The notes under the pieces are model-generated. The model saw only the letters and a list, made by a program, of their open reading frames with translations, ran no database searches and was not told the origin of the DNA. This document shows positions 54,959-63,639 of a stretch of 64,000 bases of DNA, piece by piece. Both the position numbers and the translations under genes were made by a program. Source of the stretch: Stomatobaculum sp. F0698 (GTDB lineage Bacteria > Bacillota > Clostridia > Lachnospirales > Lachnospiraceae); NCBI RefSeq assembly GCF_030644385.1, contig NZ_CP130060.1, forward strand, positions 1,674,001-1,738,000, written 5' to 3'. Position 1 is the first letter of the stretch. Every line of letters starts with the position of its first letter.

Positions 54959-55241
54959 CGTGCTGCAAACTTGCAGGCTCGGCAGCACACAGATATTGAC
55001 CCATGCTCCGTGACATTGAGTCGGAATTGCGAATTCCGCGGGTTGCCGCCCTCTGCCGCACGAGACGGATGGCTTACTTCGCGCGCACAAAAAGCGCCGG
55101 ACAGCTCCGGATTGAAATTGCATTTTTCTGGAAATACACCGCGCGGATGCGCGCAGTGCGGCAGCAAGAACGCCACCGGTTGAGAAGTGAAACATCTGTC
55201 TTGGGGGACAAGATTCGAGACCATCCTCCTGTTCTCCATCC
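54915..55241 (-). ncRNA. Candidate independent non-coding RNA of about 330 nt
   Basis: A good promoter (55248-55276) and a strong terminator (54915-54958) frame about 330 bases without a convincing reading frame on the minus strand. The transcript contains several hairpins: GTGCTGC...GCAGCAC (54959-54987), GGAATT-CGC-AATTCC (around 55030) and GGATGG near the 5' end that can pair with CCATCC near 55065. I do not recognise 6S, SRP, RNase P, tmRNA, T-box or a known riboswitch. A gene shorter than 40 codons inside cannot be excluded. Confidence 0.5.
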
Positions 55242-55247
55242 GAGTTC

Positions 55248-55276
55248 AGTATAGCAACAGGACACATATTCTTCAA
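55248..55276 (-). promoter_or_regulatory. Promoter of the candidate ncRNA
   Basis: Minus strand -35 TTGAAG (55276-55271), 17 bases, -10 TATACT (55253-55248). It points away from mecA, 60 bases from the mecA start. Confidence 0.72.
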
Positions 55277-55335
55277 TTGCCAAAGCAGCAATTCCGTTGT
55301 ATTATGCATTAACAAAACAGAAGGAGGTGAAGTCC

Positions 55336-56058
55336 ATGAAACTAGAACGCGTCAGCGAATACCAGATCAGCTGCACCCTGTCCGGTTTTGACTTGATTGA
55401 GCGCAATATGGAGCTCGGTGAGCTCGCCTACGGCAGCCAGAAAGCACGACAGCTTCTTCGGGAGATGATGCAACGGGCTTCCTCTGAATTGGGCTTTGAA
55501 GTCGATAACATGCCGCTCCGCGTAGAGTCCATACCGCTCTCGGATGACAGCATTCAGGTATTGATTACAAAAGTAGATGATCCGGAGGAATTGGATGCGC
55601 GTTTTTCGCGCTTTGTACCGCCGCTCGACGGAGACTACGACGAGCGCCACGGCATCGAGGATCTCTTACAGGAACTCGAGAATAAGGGGGCCGTTCCGCC
55701 TTACCCGCCGCCGTACGGCAGTGAGACTATGACGAACGAGAACAAAACCGACGCGCCGGAGGCGCATATCCGCGGCTTCCGCTTTCCGAACTTGAATGCC
55801 GTGATTGCGGCCGCGCATGCGGTACGCAGCACGCCGGAAATTGCGAGCGAGGCCCTCTACCGGGATCAGAAGAGCGGCTACTATATTCTGACCGTCAAGG
55901 CCGAAACCGAGACGCCCGCGCTCTTTGCGGCGCTCTGTAACCGTCTGAGCGAGTACGCCGAGCCGCTTTTCCTGACGACAGGCCGCGCCGCATACTTTGC
56001 GGAGCACTATCGCAGCGTCCTCGCAAAGGACGTGCTGAATTCACTCGCAAAGCTCTGA
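55336..56058 (+). CDS. mecA: Adaptor protein MecA
   Basis: Adaptor delivering substrates to the ClpC-ClpP protease. It has 240 residues: the N-terminal substrate-binding part (MKLERVSEYQISCTLSGFDL, ERNMELGELAYGSQKARQLL), a variable acidic linker (ELENKGAVPPYPPPYG) and the C-terminal ClpC-binding domain (RGFRFPNLNAVIAAAHAV, LFAALCNRLSEYAEPLFLT). AGAAGGAGGTG precedes ATG 55336, so the longer frame is not used. It is monocistronic, divergent from the candidate ncRNA. Confidence 0.92.
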   Translation: MKLERVSEYQISCTLSGFDLIERNMELGELAYGSQKARQLLREMMQRASSELGFEVDNMPLRVESIPLSDDSIQVLITKVDDPEELDARFSRFVPPLDGDYDERHGIEDLLQELENKGAVPPYPPPYGSETMTNENKTDAPEAHIRGFRFPNLNAVIAAAHAVRSTPEIASEALYRDQKSGYYILTVKAETETPALFAALCNRLSEYAEPLFLTTGRAAYFAEHYRSVLAKDVLNSLAKL

Positions 56059-56143
56059 TAGGCAGCCTTAAGTATTGTTAGTTAATCACAACAAATAGTT
56101 CATCGTGTACCCCTAAAAGTGCAAGTTTCACAGTGTTCCGCGC

Positions 56144-56172
56144 TTGAATTTAGTCCTTGTTTCGTTTAAGAT
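56144..56172 (+). promoter_or_regulatory. Ferredoxin promoter
   Basis: TTGAAT (56144-56149), 17 bases, TAAGAT (56167-56172), about 50 bases before the ferredoxin ATG. Confidence 0.65.
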
Positions 56173-56225
56173 ATGGGAAACAGCAAAGATGCTGTCGTCT
56201 TAGATGAATCAAGGAGGAAGTAATT

Positions 56226-56396
56226 ATGGCACGCAGAATTTCTGATGCTTGCGTCAGCTGTGGCAGCTGCGCCGGTGAATGTCCCGTCGGTGTGATCTCC
56301 CAGGGAGACACCCAGTATGTGATTGACGAGGCTGGTTGCATCGATTGCGGTGCTTGCGAGGCAGTATGTCCTGTCGGCGCAATCGCTGAGGCTTAA
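56226..56396 (+). CDS. 2[4Fe-4S] ferredoxin
   Basis: Small electron carrier of 56 residues, clostridial type. Two cluster motifs are CVSCGSCAGECPVG and CIDCGACEAVCPVG, each CxxCxxCxxxCP. AAGGAGGAAG lies six bases before ATG 56226. It has its own promoter and terminator, and is probably highly expressed for fermentative electron flow (pyruvate:ferredoxin oxidoreductase, hydrogenase). No redox partner gene is adjacent. Confidence 0.96.
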   Translation: MARRISDACVSCGSCAGECPVGVISQGDTQYVIDEAGCIDCGACEAVCPVGAIAEA

Positions 56397-56406
56397 ATCA
56401 CAGTTA

Positions 56407-56437
56407 AAAAGCTCCGGGCTTATGCCCGGAGCTTTTT
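56407..56437 (+). terminator. Ferredoxin terminator
   Basis: AAAAGCTCCGGGC-TTAT-GCCCGGAGCTTTTT, a 13-bp stem followed by T-run; symmetrical A and T tails could work both ways. Confidence 0.93.
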
Positions 56438-56467
56438 GCATCTACGTTGCCGCATAGGACGAAACAA

Positions 56468-56512
56468 GAAACGCCCGTTCTTCCCGATGATTCGGAAAGA
56501 ACGGGCGTTTTT
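56468..56512 (-). terminator. Terminator of the gdpP-rplI-dnaB operon
   Basis: AAACGCCCGTTCTT and AAGAACGGGCGTTT pair over about 14 bases with a ~15-base loop, with T-run on the plus side and TTTCTTGTTTC on the minus side. It lies just after the dnaB stop. Confidence 0.88.
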
Positions 56513-56524
56513 AAAATTCGCGAC

Positions 56525-57868
56525 TCAGCGCGCCATATTGACAAAGCGCGTGGTATCCGGCTTCCAGACCAGGCTCACCGTGCCGATGGGGCCGTTACGC
56601 TGCTTTGCGATGATGACCTCGGCCTCGTTCGGGTGTTCCGTGTCCTTGTTGTAGTAGTCGTCGCGGTACAGGAACATTACCACGTCCGCATCCTGCTCGA
56701 TGGCGCCGGACTCTCGGAGGTCCGAGAGCATGGGTCTGTGGTCCGGGCGCTGCTCCACCGCGCGGGAGAGCTGCGAGAGCGCAACGACAGGTGCCTGCAG
56801 CTCGCGGGCCAGGGCCTTTAAGTTGCGGGAGATGTCGGAGATTTCCTGCTGGCGGTTCTCGCCGGACTTTCCGCTGCCGCTCATGAGCTGCAAGTAGTCG
56901 ATGATCACAAGATCCACCCCGTGCTCGAGTTTCTGCTTGCGGCACTTACTCCGAAGCTCGCCGATGCCGATGCCCGCCGTGTCATCGATCACCAGATTTT
57001 TGCTCTCGGCAATGCGTGCGGCCGCCTCTATGATGTTGCCGAAATCACTGCTCGAGAGATCGCCGTTCCGCATTTTCTGCGCGTCGACACTGGATTCCAT
57101 CGAGAGGATACGGTTGACCAGCTGTTCCTTGCTCATCTCGAGCGAGAATATCATGCAGGAGAGCCCGTTTCGCACCGCGGCGTGCTCCACGATATTCAGC
57201 ACGAAGGCCGTCTTACCCATGGAGGGACGTGCCGCAATCAGCACGAGATCGGAGGGCTGCAGACCGCTTAACTTCCGGTCGAGGTCTATAAAACCGGTAG
57301 AAATGCCGGTCACCTCCGCGCCGTTCTGATAGGCGGTCTGAATCCGGTTGAGGACATTCAGGGTAATCTCATCAATCGGCGTAAACTCGGCCGCACTGCG
57401 CTGTTGGAGAATGCGGAACATCTTGTCCTCGGTTTCCTGCAGAAGATCCTCCACTTCCTGACTGTCCGCGTAGCAGCTGTTCGCGATTTCCTCGCTCGCC
57501 TGAATCAACTTCCGCTTGACTGCCTTGGCGCGGACTATCTTTGCGTATTCCCGTATGTTGGCGGCGGTCGCCTCACTCTGCGCAATCTCGCGCAGAAAGT
57601 CGAGGCTCTGCACATCCGGCGGTACTTCCTTGGTCTTCAGCTTTTCCTTCACCGTCAAAATGTCGACGGGCTTGCCCTCGTTGAAGAGTTCCGCCATGCA
57701 GGCAAAAACCGTGCCGTAGGGGCGGGAATAAAAATCCGCCGCGCTGCAGTGCTCCAGCGCGACGGCAAGACTTCCCTGGTCCACGAAAACCGCACCGAGG
57801 ATGGAGCGCTCTCCCTCCTCGCTGTGCGGCATCACGCGCTTTAGGACATTTTGGACATCGTCGGTCAT
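56525..57868 (-). CDS. dnaB: Replicative DNA helicase DnaB
   Basis: Unwinds DNA at the replication fork. It has 447 residues: N-terminal helical domain (PHSEEGERSILGAVFVDQ), Walker A ARPSMGKTAF near residue 213, Walker B LVIIDYLQLMSG, and the C-terminal QLSRAVEQRPDHRPMLSDLR and SGAIEQDADVVMFLYRDDYY. ATGA overlap with rplI. The order gdpP-rplI-dnaB is conserved in Firmicutes. Confidence 0.97.
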   Translation of the reverse strand: MTDDVQNVLKRVMPHSEEGERSILGAVFVDQGSLAVALEHCSAADFYSRPYGTVFACMAELFNEGKPVDILTVKEKLKTKEVPPDVQSLDFLREIAQSEATAANIREYAKIVRAKAVKRKLIQASEEIANSCYADSQEVEDLLQETEDKMFRILQQRSAAEFTPIDEITLNVLNRIQTAYQNGAEVTGISTGFIDLDRKLSGLQPSDLVLIAARPSMGKTAFVLNIVEHAAVRNGLSCMIFSLEMSKEQLVNRILSMESSVDAQKMRNGDLSSSDFGNIIEAAARIAESKNLVIDDTAGIGIGELRSKCRKQKLEHGVDLVIIDYLQLMSGSGKSGENRQQEISDISRNLKALARELQAPVVALSQLSRAVEQRPDHRPMLSDLRESGAIEQDADVVMFLYRDDYYNKDTEHPNEAEVIIAKQRNGPIGTVSLVWKPDTTRFVNMAR

Positions 57869-58314
57869 TTTTCTTCCGCCACAGTGACCTTGAGCTTCGC
57901 CTGTACTTCGCGGTGCAACTTGACCACGGTCTCATAGCTTCCGAAGTTCTTGAGGGGCTCCGCGAGCGCTATCTTCTTCTTGTCGAGCTCCAGGCCCAGC
58001 TGCTCCTTCACCGCCTCCGCGAGCTCCTTGGTCGAGACGGAGCCGTAGGTCTTTCCGTTCTCGCCGCCCTTGATGTACACGGTCACCGCGCCCGCCTCGA
58101 TTTTTGCCGCGAGTGCCTTTGCCTCCGCGAGCTGCTCTGCGGCGATCTTTGCCTCATTCGCCTTCTTTAACTTGAGGCTGTTCAGATTCTCCGCCGTCGC
58201 CGCTGCGCCGAGCTTCTTCGGCAGCAGAAAGTTTCTTGCGTAACCCTCAGAGACCTCCACCAAATCGCCGGCCTTGCCGAGCGACTTCACATCCTGCAGT
58301 AAAACAACCTTCAT
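57865..58314 (-). CDS. rplI: 50S ribosomal protein L9
   Basis: It has 149 residues: the N-terminal rRNA-binding part MKVVLLQDVKSLGKAGDLVE then VSEGYARNFLLPKKLG, a long connecting helix, and the C-terminal domain (GKTYGSVSTKELAEAVKEQL). GAAAGGAG precedes ATG 58314; the start overlaps the gdpP stop as TAATG. Confidence 0.97.
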   Translation of the reverse strand: MKVVLLQDVKSLGKAGDLVEVSEGYARNFLLPKKLGAAATAENLNSLKLKKANEAKIAAEQLAEAKALAAKIEAGAVTVYIKGGENGKTYGSVSTKELAEAVKEQLGLELDKKKIALAEPLKNFGSYETVVKLHREVQAKLKVTVAEEK

Positions 58315-60314
58315 TAGATTTCTCCTTTCAAAAGCATCTCATCGATGACCTGTTTGACTTGGTCCATCGCTTCTTCCTGCGTGATATTGGCGAGCTGGGC
58401 ACCGGCTATGGTTCTGTGACCGCCGCCGCCGAGCTTCTCCATCATGACCTGCACATTGACCTCGTCAATGGCGCGCGCCGAGAGGAACACCTTCTCGCGG
58501 AAGGTGGTCGCCACAACACTCGCCTTCACGCCGATTACGTCGAGCAGATCGTTTGCCGCCTGCGCGCCGACCACGGTCGGGCTTTCCAGACCCTCCGCAT
58601 CGCAAAAGCTCAGCGCAAAGTGCTCGCGGTAAATCTCCGCATTGTGAATGGCCTCGCTCTTTGCGCGGTAGTCATCCAGCTTCTCGCGGAACAACTTGCG
58701 GACGCGCGTCACATCGGCGCCGTTACGCCGAAGGAAGGCCGCCGCCTCAAAGGTGCGCACACCGGTCTGATTCTGGAAATTGTGGGTATCGATCACGATG
58801 CCGGCGTACATGGCATCCGCCTCGACCGCCCGTATCTTGACCTCATCCGAAATGTACTGCACGACCTCCGCGACCATCTCGCAGGCGCTGGAGGCATAGG
58901 TTTCGACATAGGAGAGCTGGGCATTCCGGATGGAATCCTGGCTCTGTCTGTGGTGGTCCAGCACCACGATGGTCTTTGCGGCATCCAAAAGTCTCGGGCC
59001 TTCGACCATGGAAGGACGGTTCGTGTCCACGACCACAAGGACGGTACCCTCATCCAGTAGCTGCAGGGCCTTCTCCTCCGGAATGAACATATCCTCCGGG
59101 TAGTCGCCGTTTTGGAAGCGCGCCAGCATGGGCCGTATCGCATTGTTGACTGCGGAAGAGACAATGTGCGCCTCTTTCCCCATGGTCGCCGCGATGCGCC
59201 AAATACCGACCGCCGCACCGAGCGAATCGATGTCCATGAGCTTGTGCCCCATGATGAGGAGCCTATCCTTATTCTCGATGAGTTCGCGGAAGGCATGGGC
59301 TTTGACTCGCGCCTTGACGCGGGTGGTCTTTTCCTTCGAGTTCGTCTTGCCGCCGAAGTAGTGAATGTTCTCTCCGTCTTTCACAACGGCCTGATCGCCG
59401 CCGCGTCCCAGCGCCATATCGATGGCCTGGCGCGCAAAGTCATAGCACTGCGCGTAGGTGCCGCCGCCGTCACCGATGCCGATGGAGAGCGTGATACGCA
59501 TCTCGTTGCCGATGTTCACGGTCTTAACCTGTTCCAGGATATCAAACTGGGTTTCGTAGAGCTCCATGAGATAGCGCCGCTCGATCACGAAGAAATACTT
59601 GTCTTTCTCGAGTTTCTTCATGATGGCCTGCATGCCGTCAAAGTAGCGGACAATCTTCCGGTCTATCATGGCCGTGAGCAGAGGCCTACGCACATCGTCG
59701 ACGCTCTCCATGGCCTCCTCGTAGTTGTCGAGGTACAAAAGTCCGGCCGTGAGTCGCCGGCTCTCCTCCTCCTCGCGAAGTTTAAGGAGTGCGGTCTCAT
59801 CGTAGAAATAGAGTGCAAAGACCTTGTCATTGCCGAGTTTCTCCCGCACCAGCCGCACGCGGAGCCGAAGTTCACCGAGGCTTAAATGGTAGTCCGCGCT
59901 CTCCGTAATTTTCGCGAGCTCTTCCGGATTGAGTTCCGGAAACAGCTCATCCAGTCGGCGGGGATTTTTATGTTGTGCCGCGAGCAAAGCCGTCATCGCC
60001 GTATTCTGATACGAAAAAGCACCGCTGCGATCCAGCAGCGCATAGCAGAGGTCCAGATTTTCGGCAAGCCGCGCCTGCATACTGTCCGTTGCCGCGGAAA
60101 AGCCGATCATCGCGCGGTTTATCTCCGCGCCGGAGACGGCATAGAGCCTTAGGCAAATACCGCCGCAAATCAGGGCCAGGAGAAATACCAGCAGGCCGGT
60201 CTCCCAGTTTGCGACGCAAATCAAAACCGCCATCAATATGGAAAGCACGGCGGGAAATATGGGCCATCTGAGATAATTCCGCAATTTTTCCTGCGCTTTT
60301 CTTTCCTCTTTCAT
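58314..60314 (-). CDS. gdpP: GdpP, cyclic-di-AMP phosphodiesterase
   Basis: Degrades c-di-AMP, which controls potassium and turgor in Firmicutes. It has 666 residues: two N-terminal membrane segments (IFPAVLSILMAVLICVANWE, GLLVFLLALICGGICL), a PAS domain (AENLDLCYALLDRSGAFSYQ), a degenerate GGDEF domain (residues ~175-300), a DHH domain with GHKLMDIDSLGAA and VLDHHRQSQD, and DHHA1 with GGGGHRTIAGAQL. ATG 60314 (MKEERKAQ) follows AAAGGAGGAGGG. Confidence 0.95.
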   Translation of the reverse strand: MKEERKAQEKLRNYLRWPIFPAVLSILMAVLICVANWETGLLVFLLALICGGICLRLYAVSGAEINRAMIGFSAATDSMQARLAENLDLCYALLDRSGAFSYQNTAMTALLAAQHKNPRRLDELFPELNPEELAKITESADYHLSLGELRLRVRLVREKLGNDKVFALYFYDETALLKLREEEESRRLTAGLLYLDNYEEAMESVDDVRRPLLTAMIDRKIVRYFDGMQAIMKKLEKDKYFFVIERRYLMELYETQFDILEQVKTVNIGNEMRITLSIGIGDGGGTYAQCYDFARQAIDMALGRGGDQAVVKDGENIHYFGGKTNSKEKTTRVKARVKAHAFRELIENKDRLLIMGHKLMDIDSLGAAVGIWRIAATMGKEAHIVSSAVNNAIRPMLARFQNGDYPEDMFIPEEKALQLLDEGTVLVVVDTNRPSMVEGPRLLDAAKTIVVLDHHRQSQDSIRNAQLSYVETYASSACEMVAEVVQYISDEVKIRAVEADAMYAGIVIDTHNFQNQTGVRTFEAAAFLRRNGADVTRVRKLFREKLDDYRAKSEAIHNAEIYREHFALSFCDAEGLESPTVVGAQAANDLLDVIGVKASVVATTFREKVFLSARAIDEVNVQVMMEKLGGGGHRTIAGAQLANITQEEAMDQVKQVIDEMLLKGEI

Positions 60315-60399
60315 CCCTCCTCCTTTCATATAAATGCAGATATGTAGTTACGATTATAGCATAGGAACGCCATGCCGTCATTCCGGCATTTTGCGCTTC

Positions 60400-60428
60400 T
60401 ATACAAGGAACAGGGCCTGTGCTATAGT
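60400..60428 (+). promoter_or_regulatory. Promoter of ybaK, leaderless arrangement
   Basis: TATACA (60400-60405), 17 bases, TG-C-TATAGT (-10 at 60423-60428). The ATG at 60435 is six bases past the -10, so transcription would begin at or next to the start codon. Confidence 0.6.
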
Positions 60429-60434
60429 AAACGT

Positions 60435-60914
60435 ATGTCAAAAAACAATGAAAAAACCAATGTGTGCCGCCTTTTAGACGGCAAAAAGCTCGCTTATGTC
60501 GAACATACTTACCCGCCGGAGGAGGCTGTCAGCGCTGAGGAGGTCGCCGCATATCTCGGCCAGAATCCGGCTCAGGTGTTTAAAACGCTGGTCACGGTCG
60601 GAAAATCCGGTCAGCACTATGTCTTCGTCATTCCGGGCCCCGCTTCACTCTCCCTGAAAAGTGCCGCCAAGGCAGTCGGCGAAAAATCCGTCGCCATGCT
60701 TCCGCAACGGGAACTGCTCCCGCTCACGGGCTATGTGCACGGCGGTTGCTCGCCGATCGGAATGAAAAAGTTCTTCCCGACCGTCGTCGATGAGAGCGCA
60801 GAGAAGTTCGAACACATCATCCTCTCTGCCGGAAAGCGCGGCTATCAGGTGGAACTCAGCACCGAGGTGCTCGGCAAAATGATACGCTTTTCGTATGCCG
60901 CACTCACGGAGTGA
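60435..60914 (+). CDS. ybaK: Cys-tRNA(Pro)/Cys-tRNA(Cys) deacylase YbaK/EbsC
   Basis: It has 159 residues of the YbaK fold: VEHTYPPEEAVSAEEVAAYL, the catalytic-site lysine in AQVFKTLVTVG, VFVIPGPASLSLKSAAKAVG, and GYVHGGCSPIGMKKFFPTVV, a loop typical of YbaK. It hydrolyses mischarged Cys-tRNA(Pro). ATG 60435 lacks a ribosome-binding site and is probably leaderless. It ends 20 bases before the PBP gene. Confidence 0.94.
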   Translation: MSKNNEKTNVCRLLDGKKLAYVEHTYPPEEAVSAEEVAAYLGQNPAQVFKTLVTVGKSGQHYVFVIPGPASLSLKSAAKAVGEKSVAMLPQRELLPLTGYVHGGCSPIGMKKFFPTVVDESAEKFEHIILSAGKRGYQVELSTEVLGKMIRFSYAALTE

Positions 60915-60934
60915 GCGCACAGAGAGGTAAACAC

Positions 60935-63490
60935 ATGGCACTTAAGTCACGAAAACGCAAGAAGAAAGCCCATATTGTAGTCCGCGTCCTGAAGAGTATC
61001 CTGCTTGGCCTCATGATACTCATCTTCGCTGCGGTCGGCTTTGTCTTCTTCAAGGTCTTCCCGGATCTCCAGTCCATTCAGCAACACGCCTACGAGACCT
61101 ACCAGCACATGTCCGAGGACGATTTCCGCCTCGTGACGGATACGGAGATCTTCGACAAGGACGACAAGCAGATCGGCGTCATCAGCTCCGGGCATCGCTA
61201 TGTCTATGTGAGCACCGATGACATAAGCCCCTGGATTAAAAAGGCCTACATCGCCCAGGAGGACAGGCGCTTTTACTCGCACCACGGCTGGGACTGGATG
61301 GCCATACTCCGCGCCGGCGTCTCCTATGTGAAACACCGCCGCGTGACCCAGGGCGGCTCCACCATCACCCAACAGGTCATTAAGAACACCTATCTCACGC
61401 AGGAACGCTCGCTCAAGCGTAAGATTACCGAGATTTTGCTTGCGCCGCAGCTCGAAAAGAAATTCGGCAAAGAAAAAATCATGGAGTTCTACTGTAACGG
61501 CAATTACTACGCCCACGGCTGTTACGGCGTGGAGGCCGCGAGCCGCTACTACTTTGACAAGAGCGCAAAGGATCTGGAGCCTTGGGAGGCCGCGGTCCTG
61601 GTGGGCATCAGCAACCGCCCCGCGAGTTATGAGCCGATCAACCACCCGAAGAACTCTCTCCGCAAGCGAAACGAGGTCCTGAACAGCCTCTACAAACAGG
61701 GCGAGATTACCGCGGAAGAGCTCAAGGAATATCAGGATAAACCGCTTGAAATCGCACCGCAGACCGTCACGGCAGCGTCGACGGAGAACTACCAGACCAG
61801 CTACGCCATCTACTGTACGGCGCTGCAGCTCATGAAGAACGACGGCTTCAAGTTCAAGTACACCTTCAAGAACAAGGACGAGTACGAGAAGTATCAGGCC
61901 GAGTACCGCGAGCTCTACGGGGATAAGAGCGAGAAAATTCGCGCAGGCGGCTATAAGATTTACACGACCATAGACTCCGACATTCAGCGCAAGCTCCAGA
62001 AGCGCATCGACGATACGCTCGATGACCGCTCCGACGAAAAGCAGGAGAACGGCAAGTACGCGTTGCAGGGCGCCGGTGTCATCATCGACAACGCGAGCAA
62101 TGCCGTGGTCGCAATTGTCGGCGGTCGCGGCACGGACGATGCCTACAACCGCGGCTTCCTTGCGCGCCGTCAGCCGGGCTCCACGATTAAGCCCCTGCTC
62201 GACTACGCGCCCGCCTTTGAGACCGGATACTTCTATCCTTCCTACGTCATTGAAGACCACGAGTTTGCGGGTGGCCCGAAGAATTCCGGCGGCGGCTACC
62301 GCGGTTCCGTCACGCTGCGCGAGGCGCTGAACCGCTCACTCAATACGGTGGCTTGGCAGCTGCTCCAGAAGATTGATGTAAAAACCGGTCTCTCCTACCT
62401 CGGCAAGATGGAGTTCTCCTCCCTCTCCTGGCAGGACAGCACCGCAGCCGCGGTCTCGATCGGCGGCTTCACCTACGGCACCCGCGTGGTCGATATGGCC
62501 AAGGGCTTTTCGACCCTCGCGAACATGGGTGTCTACGACGACAAAACCTGCCTCCGCTCCGTGATTTACGAGCGAACCGAGCAGGAAGTGATTCCGATCA
62601 CAACCAGGCAGACCCAGGTCTACACCGAGGGCACGGCCTACATGATCACGGATATCTTAAAGGGCACCATGGACAAGTCCTACGGCACCGGCCGCGGCCT
62701 GGACATTGACGGACAGCAGGCAGCCGGTAAGACCGGTACCGCAAACGACTCAAAGGACACATGGTTCTGCGGCTACACCCGCTATTACACCGCCGCGGTC
62801 TGGGTCGGCTACGATACGCCGCGCGCCATGCCCGGCATCTACGGCGCGACCGTCTCCGGAAGAATCTGGAAGAATGTCATGACCGACATCCACGAAGATC
62901 TGCCGGAAAAGGATTGGGTTCGCCCGGATACAGTGGAACTTGCCTACTTCAAGAGTTCCACCGGCGAACGCGTCGACTACAACACCGGCGAGAAGGACCT
63001 CTTTAACACCGCGATTGACAGCAGCGCGCGGAGCGCCTATGAGAATGCACACGGCACCTCCGTGGCGGACCCGAACGCAAACCGCGTGATTGAGGACGAT
63101 GAACTCCCGAGCGAGACCAGCTCCGTCGAAGAGAGTTCGGAAGAAATCGAGAGTCTTGAGAACTACGAGACCTCCGCCCACGTCACGGCGGCCACCGGTG
63201 TGACCGGGGTAAACGGCGGTCCGGGTGTTAATCCCCGCGAATATACGCGCGAACATACCCGCGAAACCACGACGGCAAGCGAAAGCTCCCCGCAGGAGAC
63301 GACCGCTCGCCGCACGCACGCCGAGACCACGGTCGCGGAACCGGCACCTACCGTCAGTGCGCCGAACGCCAATGTAAACGGCCCCGGCGGACAGCTCCAC
63401 ACTTCCGCGGCCGAGACCAAGGGCCCCGGCGCCGGACTGGACAGTCCCGGCAGCGACGGCCAGGTAATTCCCCGCCCGGGTGTGCACTGA
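60935..63490 (+). CDS. Class A penicillin-binding protein (PBP1a-like)
   Basis: Bifunctional peptidoglycan synthase of 851 residues. It has a basic tail and one membrane segment (LLGLMILIFAAVGFVFFKVF), a glycosyltransferase domain with the Glu in AQEDRRFYSHHGWDW and RRVTQGGSTITQQVIKNTYL, and a transpeptidase domain with the active Ser in PGSTIKPLLDY, SLN (NRSLNTV) and KTGTAND. The C-terminal ~140 residues are Ser/Thr/Glu/Gly-rich and disordered. GAGAGG lies nine bases before ATG 60935 (MALKSRKRKK). Confidence 0.95.
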   Translation: MALKSRKRKKKAHIVVRVLKSILLGLMILIFAAVGFVFFKVFPDLQSIQQHAYETYQHMSEDDFRLVTDTEIFDKDDKQIGVISSGHRYVYVSTDDISPWIKKAYIAQEDRRFYSHHGWDWMAILRAGVSYVKHRRVTQGGSTITQQVIKNTYLTQERSLKRKITEILLAPQLEKKFGKEKIMEFYCNGNYYAHGCYGVEAASRYYFDKSAKDLEPWEAAVLVGISNRPASYEPINHPKNSLRKRNEVLNSLYKQGEITAEELKEYQDKPLEIAPQTVTAASTENYQTSYAIYCTALQLMKNDGFKFKYTFKNKDEYEKYQAEYRELYGDKSEKIRAGGYKIYTTIDSDIQRKLQKRIDDTLDDRSDEKQENGKYALQGAGVIIDNASNAVVAIVGGRGTDDAYNRGFLARRQPGSTIKPLLDYAPAFETGYFYPSYVIEDHEFAGGPKNSGGGYRGSVTLREALNRSLNTVAWQLLQKIDVKTGLSYLGKMEFSSLSWQDSTAAAVSIGGFTYGTRVVDMAKGFSTLANMGVYDDKTCLRSVIYERTEQEVIPITTRQTQVYTEGTAYMITDILKGTMDKSYGTGRGLDIDGQQAAGKTGTANDSKDTWFCGYTRYYTAAVWVGYDTPRAMPGIYGATVSGRIWKNVMTDIHEDLPEKDWVRPDTVELAYFKSSTGERVDYNTGEKDLFNTAIDSSARSAYENAHGTSVADPNANRVIEDDELPSETSSVEESSEEIESLENYETSAHVTAATGVTGVNGGPGVNPREYTREHTRETTTASESSPQETTARRTHAETTVAEPAPTVSAPNANVNGPGGQLHTSAAETKGPGAGLDSPGSDGQVIPRPGVH

Positions 63491-63517
63491 CGGCTTTCAC
63501 CGCCGAATAGAAATCAG

Positions 63518-63559
63518 AAAAATCCCTGCTCTGCCGATTGCGGCAAAGCAGGGATTTTT
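63518..63559 (+). terminator. Terminator after the PBP gene
   Basis: AAATCCCTGCT and AGCAGGGATTT, an 11-bp stem with a loop that itself contains a short TGCCG/CGGCA hairpin, then T-run. Confidence 0.92.
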
Positions 63560-63589
63560 GTGTAGGTTCTTTTGTTTTTCGGCGCTGTC

Positions 63590-63628
63590 GCTGCTTTTCC
63601 TGCGCACCGCAAGCGCAGGGAAAGCAGC
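63590..63628. terminator. Hairpin between PBP and malQ 3' ends
   Basis: GCTGCTTT-T-CCTGCGC, seven-base loop, GCGCAGG-G-AAAGCAGC: 15 pairs with a T-G pair, immediately past the malQ stop. There is no T-run on the minus side, so its role in termination is uncertain. Confidence 0.55.
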
Positions 63629-63639
63629 TTTATGTAAAC

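Noticed and set aside
54915-55241. Assignment of the candidate RNA to 6S, SRP, RNase P or tmRNA
   Set aside because: The diagnostic blocks of these RNAs (for example GGAAGCAGC of SRP, GAGGAAAGTCC of RNase P) are absent.
54908-55315. 135-codon minus-strand frame inside the candidate ncRNA
   Set aside because: It starts upstream of the predicted promoter, is Cys/Ser/Arg-rich without domain structure and runs through the terminator stem.
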